From: Methylobacterium gossipiicola
GTDB taxonomy: Bacteria > Pseudomonadota > Alphaproteobacteria > Rhizobiales > Beijerinckiaceae
NCBI RefSeq assembly: GCF_900113485.1
Contig: NZ_FOPM01000023.1
Span: forward strand, 1 to 64,000
Length of the DNA stretch: 64,000 bases
Reading direction: 5' to 3'
Shown here: piece by piece, positions 58,056 through 64,000 of the stretch
How positions within the stretch are numbered: position 1 is the first letter of the stretch
Layout of the letters: the number at the start of each line of letters is the position of its first letter
The notes under the pieces: generated by a model
What the model saw: only the letters and a program-made list of their open reading frames with translations
Told to the model about the DNA's origin: nothing
Database searches by the model: none
Translations under genes and position numbers: made by a program

Positions 58056-59306
58056 TTAAAGGGCCTGCCCGCGCAGCAGGCGCGGTCCGTCGCCGCGCCG
58101 GGCGGCGGCCTGCCCGATGAACAGGCGCTTGAGGCCCGGCAGACGATCGACGAGGCCGAGGCCGAGGTCGCGGGCGAGGCGAACCGGCAGGGCGTCCGTG
58201 GAGAACAGGCGGTTGAGACCGTCCGTCATCGCCCCCATGGCGAGGGTGTCGAACCGGCGATCCCGCTCGTAGGCCCGCAGCACGTCGGGCGCGCCCGGAT
58301 CGAGGCCGAGGCGCAGGGCGTCGGTGACGGCTTGCGCCAGGGACGCCGCCCCCGCGAGGCCAAGGTTCAGGCCCTGGCCGGCGATGGGGTGGATGACGTG
58401 GGCGGCGTCGCCCAGCAGCGCGAGCCGCTCGGCCCGGAACCGGCGCGCGATTCCGAAGGCGAGGGGATGGGCGCTCGGGCCCGCCTCCAGCACGATGCGG
58501 CCGAAGCCATGGCCGAACCGCCGCTCGATCTCCGCCAGGGTCTCGTCCGAACCGCCACCCAGCAGGGCTGCGACGTCCGCTTTCCGCTCGGTCCAGACGA
58601 TGGACGAGCGATGACCGAGTTCGCCGCCCGCGACGAGGGGCAGGATGGCGAAGGGACCGCTCGGCAGGAAGTGCTCGTAGGCGCGGCCGCCATGGGGGCG
58701 CTCGTGCCCGATGGTCGCGACGATTCCGCTCTGGGGATACCCCCAGCCGACCCAGCCGATGCCGGCGGCCTCGCGCAGGCGCGAGCGAGCCCCGTCCGCC
58801 GCTACGAGGAGGCTCGCGGTCTCCTGAGTGCCGTCGCTCCGCGTGAGGGCGATGGCCTCCCCCGCCGGATCGGCGGCGACGATGCCGACCGGATCGAGGG
58901 CGACGCCCGCCGCCGCGCAGGCGGCGAGAAGGGCCTCGACGAGGGGTTCGGCCTCGACCATGTGGGCGAAGGGTTCGCCGGGGGCGACATCCGCATCCTG
59001 CGCGAAGGTGAGGAAGACCGGGCGGACGGGGTCGGTCAGCCGGCTGTCGCTCACCGCCATGTCGCGGATCGGCTCGGCGGCCTTGGCCACGGCGTCCCAG
59101 ATTCCGAGGCGCTCGAACATCCGCCGGCCACCGGCCGCCACGGCGTAGGCCCGGCCGCGATGGCGCGCCGTACCGGAGGCCAACCCCGGATCGCAGATCG
59201 TGACGGCGAGGGCCGGCCCGTGGGCCTGCTTCAAGGCCAGTGCGAGGCTGAGCCCCGGAATCCCGGCCCCCGCCACCACCACCCTGCGCTGCCCCGATCC
59301 GCCCAT
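58056..59306 (-). CDS. FAD-dependent monooxygenase, UbiH/Coq6 family
   Basis: A 416-residue flavoprotein; ATG giving MGGSGQRRVVVAGAGIPGLS, with the FAD-binding GxGxxG. Later blocks are TASLLVAADGARSRLREAAG (the DG motif) and LALLGDAAHVIHPIAGQGLN with LGLAGAASLAQ, the second FAD site typical of UbiH, UbiF and VisC. These enzymes hydroxylate the aromatic ring during ubiquinone synthesis. Which ring position is modified cannot be told by eye. It converges on ppa and diverges from tesB. Confidence 0.92.
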   Translation of the reverse strand: MGGSGQRRVVVAGAGIPGLSLALALKQAHGPALAVTICDPGLASGTARHRGRAYAVAAGGRRMFERLGIWDAVAKAAEPIRDMAVSDSRLTDPVRPVFLTFAQDADVAPGEPFAHMVEAEPLVEALLAACAAAGVALDPVGIVAADPAGEAIALTRSDGTQETASLLVAADGARSRLREAAGIGWVGWGYPQSGIVATIGHERPHGGRAYEHFLPSGPFAILPLVAGGELGHRSSIVWTERKADVAALLGGGSDETLAEIERRFGHGFGRIVLEAGPSAHPLAFGIARRFRAERLALLGDAAHVIHPIAGQGLNLGLAGAASLAQAVTDALRLGLDPGAPDVLRAYERDRRFDTLAMGAMTDGLNRLFSTDALPVRLARDLGLGLVDRLPGLKRLFIGQAAARRGDGPRLLRGQAL

Positions 59307-59484
59307 CTCAGCTCCCCGTGCCGACTTGGTTTTTCCAGTGCCACTCCAGGCGCCCGAGGGCAACGCGCGGGAACGGGGCGCGGCATCGTCGCCCGTCCGG
59401 CCTACACGGGCGCACCGCATGGATCGGCGCAGCGAGGCTTGCTAAAGCCGGGGCCTCCTTCCCCATCGCGACCGAGGCCGCCGC

Positions 59485-60363
59485 ATGACAGGCATCGTCA
59501 CCGAACTCCTCGACATCCTCGACCTCGCGCCCTCGGGCGAAGACCGGTTCACGGGGACTAGCCTGCAGACGGGGTGGTTCCGGGTCTTCGGTGGCCAGGT
59601 GGTGGCCCAGGCCCTCGTCGCCGCCTCCCGCACGGTCCCGGAGACGCGCCCGCCCCATTCCCTGCACGCCTACTTCCTCCTCGGCGGCGACCCGGCGGCG
59701 CCCATCGACTACGCCGTCGAGCGCATCCGCGACGGCGGCAGCTTCGCGACCCGCCGGGTGGTGGCGCACCAGCACGACCGGCCGATCTTCGCCATGTCGG
59801 TGTCCTATCACGATGCCCAGGCGGGCGTGTCGCACCAGGCGACCATGCCGGACGTGCCGCCCCCCGAAGCCGTGGCGGAAGCGCCTGCTGCGGCGGCGCA
59901 GGCGGCCCGGGACGGCGCCGCGATCCCGGCGCCGATCCTCTCCTATTTCGGCCGCAAGCGCCCCATCGAACTGCGCCCCGTCGAGATCGAGCGCTATCTG
60001 CGCCGCGCCCCGCGCGAGCCGCGCTTCCACGTCTGGATGCGGGCCGTCGACCGCCTGCCCGACGATCCCGCCATCCACCGGGCGGTGCTGGCCTACGCCT
60101 CCGACATGACGCTCCTCGACGCCACCCTGATCCCGCACGGGCAGACGGTGTTCGACGGCGAGATCCAGTCGGCGAGCCTCGACCATGCCCTGTGGCTGCA
60201 CCGCCCGTTCCGGGCCGACGAATGGCTGCTCTACGCCCAGGACAGCCCGAGCGCCGACGGCGCCCGGGGCTTCGCCCGGGGCCAGATTTTTTCGCGCGAC
60301 GGGACCCTCGTCGCCTCCGTCGCCCAGGAGGGCATGATCCGGCCGCGCCGGACCGAGGCATAG
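59485..60363 (+). CDS. tesB: Acyl-CoA thioesterase II
   Basis: A 292-residue double-hotdog thioesterase that hydrolyses acyl-CoA to free acid and CoA. Present are LAPSGEDRFTGTSLQTGWFR, VFGGQVVAQALVAASRTVPE, RPPHSLHAYFLLGGDPAAPI and RDGGSFATRRVVAHQHDRPI. In the second hotdog are VLAYASDMTLLDATLIPHGQ, SASLDHALWLHRPFRADEWL, LYAQDSPSADGARGFARGQI and the final DGTLVASVAQEGMIRP. The length matches E. coli TesB (286). It is followed by a structured terminator and then by the glnK promoter region. Confidence 0.97.
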   Translation: MTGIVTELLDILDLAPSGEDRFTGTSLQTGWFRVFGGQVVAQALVAASRTVPETRPPHSLHAYFLLGGDPAAPIDYAVERIRDGGSFATRRVVAHQHDRPIFAMSVSYHDAQAGVSHQATMPDVPPPEAVAEAPAAAAQAARDGAAIPAPILSYFGRKRPIELRPVEIERYLRRAPREPRFHVWMRAVDRLPDDPAIHRAVLAYASDMTLLDATLIPHGQTVFDGEIQSASLDHALWLHRPFRADEWLLYAQDSPSADGARGFARGQIFSRDGTLVASVAQEGMIRPRRTEA

Positions 60364-60364
60364 G

Positions 60365-60440
60365 AAAGGGCGGCTTCCGAATGGGCGGAAGGCGCCGAAC
60401 GGCGCGCTTTCTGCCCATCGAAACGCCATGTCGCCCTTTT
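60365..60440 (+). terminator. Structured terminator after tesB
   Basis: Outer stem AAAGGGCG / CGCCCTTT encloses a second stem ATGGGC / GCCCAT and an inner GGCGCC-type hairpin, ending in TTTT (60437-60440). It starts at the tesB stop. Confidence 0.65.
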
Positions 60441-60503
60441 CTCAGGCAAGCTTGGCCGAAGTTTCGCCTGGATCGGGGTCAGGCTCCGGACAGTTTCTGG
60501 GCA

Positions 60504-60521
60504 TTTGCGGAACCCGGCAAA
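60504..60521. promoter_or_regulatory. Inverted repeat upstream of the glnK promoter (possible activator site)
   Basis: TTTGC-N8-GCAAA lies 12 bases before the candidate sigma-54 element. It is shorter in spacing than the classical NtrC site (TGC-N11-GCA), so the regulator's identity is unsure. Confidence 0.3.
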
Positions 60522-60532
60522 AAGTTCCCAGC

Positions 60533-60548
60533 TGGCATAGTCCTTGAA
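60533..60548 (+). promoter_or_regulatory. Candidate sigma-54 promoter of glnK-amtB
   Basis: TGGCATAGTCCTTGAA matches the consensus TGGCACG-N4-TTGCA except at three positions, one of which falls in the conserved GC of the -12 element. The -24 GG and the spacing are right. It lies 115 bp before glnK, whose expression is NtrC/sigma-54 dependent in relatives. Confidence 0.45.
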
Positions 60549-60551
60549 TGA

Positions 60552-61001
<450 letters not shown>

Positions 61002-61112
61002 GCCGACGGCACCGCGTCCGGCCCGTTCCCGGGCCTGGGGAGAGCCGGGCCGCCGCCCCCGCCCCTGATCCTCCAACTCAAGCTTCGTACAGCGACCGGG
61101 AGTCCTGTTTCC

Positions 61113-62618
61113 ATGAAACTTCGCAATGCCCTGGCCCTCGGGATGGGAGGCGCCGCCCTGGCCCTCCTGTTCGCCGAGCCATCCCTCGCGCAATCGCCGA
61201 CCCTGGAGGCCACGACGGCCGCCGCGAGCGCCGCGCCGGTTCCGAACAAGGGCGACACGGCCTGGATGCTCGTCTCCAGCGCCCTCGTGCTGTTGATGGT
61301 CGTGCCCGGCCTCGCCCTGTTCTACGGCGGCCTCGTGCGCACCAAGAACATGCTCTCGGTGCTGACGCAGGTCTTCGCCATCGCATGCATCTCGTCGCTC
61401 CTGTTCGTGATCTTCGGCTACTCCCTCGCCTTCACCAATGGCGGTGGCCTCAACGACTTCGTCGGCGGCTTCTCCAAAGCCTTCCTCAAGGGCATCGACG
61501 CGAACTCCACCGTCGCCACCTTCTCGAACGGCGTCGTGATCCCCGAATACGTCTACATCTGCTTCCAGATGACGTTCGCCATGATCACCCCGGCCCTCAT
61601 CGTCGGCGCCTTCGCCGAGCGGATGAAGTTCTCGGCGCTGGTGGTGTTCATGATCCTCTGGACCACGCTCATCTATTTCCCGATGGCCCACATGGTCTGG
61701 TACTGGGGCGGCCCGGATGCCGTCGGCAACGCCGCCAAGGCGCTGGCCGCCGCCACCGACGACGCCTCGAAGGCGACCGCCCAGGCGGCCCTCGACGCCG
61801 TGAACGCCGATGCCGGCCTGCTGTTCAAGTGGGGCGCCCTCGACTTCGCCGGCGGCACCGTGGTGCACATCAACGCGGGCATCGCGGGCTTCGTCGGCTG
61901 CCTCATGCTGGGCAAGCGCATCGGCTACGGCCGTGACCTGCTGGCTCCGCACTCCCTGACCATGACCGCCATCGGCGCCTCGCTCCTCTGGGTCGGCTGG
62001 TTCGGCTTCAACGCCGGCTCGAATCTCGAGTCCAACGGCACCGCCGCCATGGCCATGCTCAACACCTTCGTGGCCACCGCCGCCGCCGCCCTCTCGTGGC
62101 TGTTCGTCGAGTGGATGCTGAAGGGCAAGCCGTCGCTGCTGGGCATGCTGTCGGGCGCCATCGCGGGCCTCGTCGCCGTCACCCCGGCCGCCGGTTTCGC
62201 CGGCCCCATGGGCTCCATCGTCCTCGGCCTCGCGGCCGGCGCCGTGTGCTTCATCATGTGCTCCACGGTGAAGAACGCGCTCGGCTACGACGACTCGCTG
62301 GACGTGTTCGGCGTCCACTGCATCGGCGGCATCCTCGGCGCCATCGCGACGGGCATCCTGGTGAACCCGGCCTTCGGCGGCGTCGGCCTGCCGGACTACG
62401 CCTCGAAGCCCGGTGAACTCGCCGTCGCCCCCTACGAGATGGCCACCGCCGTCCTGAGCCAGCTCAAGGCGGTCGGTTTCACCATCGTGTGGTCGGCGGT
62501 CGGCTCCGCGGTCCTGTACAAGCTCGTCGACCTCACCATCGGTCTGCGCGTCACCCAGGACGAGGAGCGCGAGGGCCTCGACATCGCCGATCACGGCGAG
62601 CGCGCCTACAACTACTAG
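61113..62618 (+). CDS. amtB: Ammonium transporter
   Basis: A 501-residue channel with a signal peptide (about residues 1-27, ending SLAQ), then NKGDTAWMLVSSALVLLMVV and eleven membrane helices. The twin histidines of the pore are in DFAGGTVVHINAGIAGFVG and DVFGVHCIGGILGAIATG; the Phe gate region GLALFYGGLVRTKNMLSV is present. An Ala-rich insertion of about 25 residues (AAKALAAATDDASKATAQAA) lies before the first twin-His helix, seen also in other Rhizobiales. The C-terminal tail EEREGLDIADHGERAYNY is the GlnK-binding region. A strong terminator follows. Confidence 0.97.
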   Translation: MKLRNALALGMGGAALALLFAEPSLAQSPTLEATTAAASAAPVPNKGDTAWMLVSSALVLLMVVPGLALFYGGLVRTKNMLSVLTQVFAIACISSLLFVIFGYSLAFTNGGGLNDFVGGFSKAFLKGIDANSTVATFSNGVVIPEYVYICFQMTFAMITPALIVGAFAERMKFSALVVFMILWTTLIYFPMAHMVWYWGGPDAVGNAAKALAAATDDASKATAQAALDAVNADAGLLFKWGALDFAGGTVVHINAGIAGFVGCLMLGKRIGYGRDLLAPHSLTMTAIGASLLWVGWFGFNAGSNLESNGTAAMAMLNTFVATAAAALSWLFVEWMLKGKPSLLGMLSGAIAGLVAVTPAAGFAGPMGSIVLGLAAGAVCFIMCSTVKNALGYDDSLDVFGVHCIGGILGAIATGILVNPAFGGVGLPDYASKPGELAVAPYEMATAVLSQLKAVGFTIVWSAVGSAVLYKLVDLTIGLRVTQDEEREGLDIADHGERAYNY

Positions 62619-62657
62619 GATCGATCGTCCCCGGCTTGGCCGGGGGCGTTGGGACCG

Positions 62658-62689
62658 AGGCCCCGGATCGTTCGATCCGGGGCCTTTTT
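62658..62689 (+). terminator. Rho-independent terminator after amtB
   Basis: AGGCCCCGGATC / GATCCGGGGCCT is a perfect 12-bp stem with a 4-base loop, followed by TTTTT. It lies 40 bases past the amtB stop and insulates ftsK. Confidence 0.93.
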
Positions 62690-62816
62690 CGTGCCACGGC
62701 TCCATCAGTGGCGGACGGAGCCGCCGAACGGAGGCAGGCTTAAACAGCCATTAACTTCGCGGCCGTTAGCGTTACCGGATCGTTCCCCCATCGCGTCTGG
62801 TTCAGCATGCGCTCGC

Positions 62817-64000
62817 TTCGCCGTTCCGCATCGCCCTACGACACGTTCGTCGACAGCTTTCGCCCGTTCCTGGCCAAGCGGATGACGGAGTTGGGCGGAC
62901 TCATCCTGTTCATCGGCGCGACGGCCCTCACCGTCGCCCTGGCGACGTGGTCCATCGACGATCCGAGCCTGAACCACGCCACGGACCACGCCGCCCACAA
63001 CGTCCTGGGCACGAGCGGGGCGGTGATGTCCGACCTCGCCATGCAGCTCCTCGGGCTCGGCTCCCTCGCCTTCGTGCTGCCGCCGGCCCTGTGGGGGGTG
63101 CAGCTCATGCGCTCCCGGGCCCTGCCGCGCGGGGGCCTGCGCATCACCCTGTGGATCATCGGCTTCTTCTCGGCGAGCGCGGTGGCCAGCGCCCTTCCGT
63201 CGACGGCGCGCTGGCCCCTGCCCACGGGGCTCGGCGGCGTCGCGGGCGATTCGCTCATCCACGCCGCCCGCACCATCGTGGGCGTCGTCGCCTCGCCCGC
63301 CGTCGCCCTGGTCGGGTTCGTGTTCGCCGGCCTCGCCATCCTCAGCATCACGGGCGCCTGCCGCGTCGGCGACGCGTTGGAGGAGGAGGACGAGCCCCTG
63401 CACCCCGTCCGCCCCGTGGCGCGCACCCGCGCCGACGGCCGCTACGAGGAGGACGAACCGAGCCTCGGAATCGTGTCCCTCGGCGCCCTGGCGCAGGTGC
63501 TCATGGGCGGCCGCGCCGCGCTCGCCAACCGCATCGAGACCTGGCGCGAGGGACGCGCCGCCGGGGCGGTACCGGCGCATGACGTGGCGTCGCCCGCCCT
63601 CGCGGCGCGGCGCGCCTTCTCGGACGAGCCGCAGCCCTGGGAGGCGCACACGCCGCAGGGCGCCCGCCGCGAGCCGGTGTTCGACGGCGCCGCCCCGCCC
63701 GCCAAGCGGGAGGCCGCGCCCAGGCGCGCCGCCCCCGTCCTGCACGACGACGAGCCCGACGACGGCGGCGAGGCGTTCTTCACCGAGGAACCGCCGGCGG
63801 CACCGGATACCCGTTCGCGCGTCGCGGCCCCGCCGGCGCCCCCCGTGCCGCAGCGCAGGCCGGCGCCGGCCCCGGTCAATCCCGGCACCTACGCGCTTCC
63901 GCCCCTCGGTCTCCTGGCCGAGCCGCCCCTGGTCTCGCCCTCCGCCCAGGTCTCGTCGGAAGCCCTCGAACAGAACGCCACCCTGCTCGAAGCGACGCTG
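62817..64000 (+). CDS. ftsK: DNA translocase FtsK, N-terminal part (3' end outside window)
   Basis: The frame is open from ATG 62817 (MRSLRRSASPYDTFVDSFRP) to the end of the window, about 395 codons. Four membrane helices are visible: RMTELGGLILFIGATALTVA, LLGLGSLAFVLPPALWGVQL, LWIIGFFSASAVASALPS and VVASPAVALVGFVFAGLAIL. ATWSIDDPSLNHATD after the first helix is typical of rhizobial FtsK. A Pro/Ala/Glu-rich linker follows (about residues 190-370), leading to the start of the motor domain around YALPPLGLLAEPP. The RecA-like motor and gamma domain lie beyond the edge. FtsK anchors at the division septum and pumps chromosome ends apart. Gene order amtB-ftsK is usual in this order. Confidence 0.93.

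Overview
The window looks like chromosomal DNA of a high-GC alphaproteobacterium of the Rhizobiales, most likely Methylobacterium, Methylorubrum or a close relative. This is inferred from protein sequence and gene order: the split ATP synthase operon atpHAGDC, tesB-glnK-amtB-ftsK, heparinase-purH, cytochrome c-kdsB-pheA, the moxR-DUF58-DUF4159 cluster, a PdhS-like histidine kinase and a phasin. No rRNA, intact tRNA, CRISPR array or insertion sequence was seen.

Left edge (1-991): the 3' part of an error-prone polymerase gene (umuC type), followed by an AT-rich stretch and a bare 3' fragment of tRNA-Lys (anticodon CUU) at 947-991. This reads as the right end of an integrated genomic island whose body lies left of the window. 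Core chromosome follows.

1142-9028: a hypothetical membrane protein, heparinase II/III-like protein, purH, a DUF2252 protein, then the convergent acetate block acsA-yjcH-actP (9156-11105 and 7029-9028, minus strand). 11258-15689: a small secreted protein, a large multi-PAS histidine kinase with Ala beside the phospho-His, a divergent phasin gene with a palindromic operator, and a Cys-rich secreted protein. 15848-20452 is an envelope-flavoured block on the minus strand: L,D-transpeptidase, two transglutaminase-like proteins, a receiver protein with a NepR-like N-terminus, and a lytic transglycosylase. 20559-28814: leuB, a farnesyl diphosphate synthase-type gene, mtgA, DUF4424, an internally duplicated unknown protein, argG and two DsbA-fold proteins.

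29221-34430 is the F1 ATP synthase operon, with strong hairpins only after the alpha and beta genes. 34618-37324 (minus) holds DUF1285, a NUDIX hydrolase, DUF6111 and CCA-adding enzyme genes. 37532-44396 is the MoxR/DUF58/DUF4159/GATase-like cluster, divergent from them. 44503-45903 encodes a tandem HD-GYP protein. 45973-51338 (minus) is a truncated yej-type peptide ABC operon: two substrate-binding proteins, one permease and an acetyltransferase, with no yejE or yejF.

51542-64000: membrane-anchored cytochrome c, kdsB, pheA, a SleB-type lipoprotein, an unknown Ala/Pro-rich protein, a tyrosine phosphatase, a GNAT, a small membrane protein, ppa, a UbiH-family monooxygenase, tesB, the nitrogen pair glnK-amtB behind a possible sigma-54 promoter, and the 5' part of ftsK. 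A dispersed repeat of about 45 bp occurs three times in intergenic sites (6903, 15775, 57978).

Most of the window is ordinary housekeeping and metabolism. The most unusual items are the island boundary, the NepR-receiver architecture, the altered kinase motif, the incomplete yej operon and the dispersed repeat.
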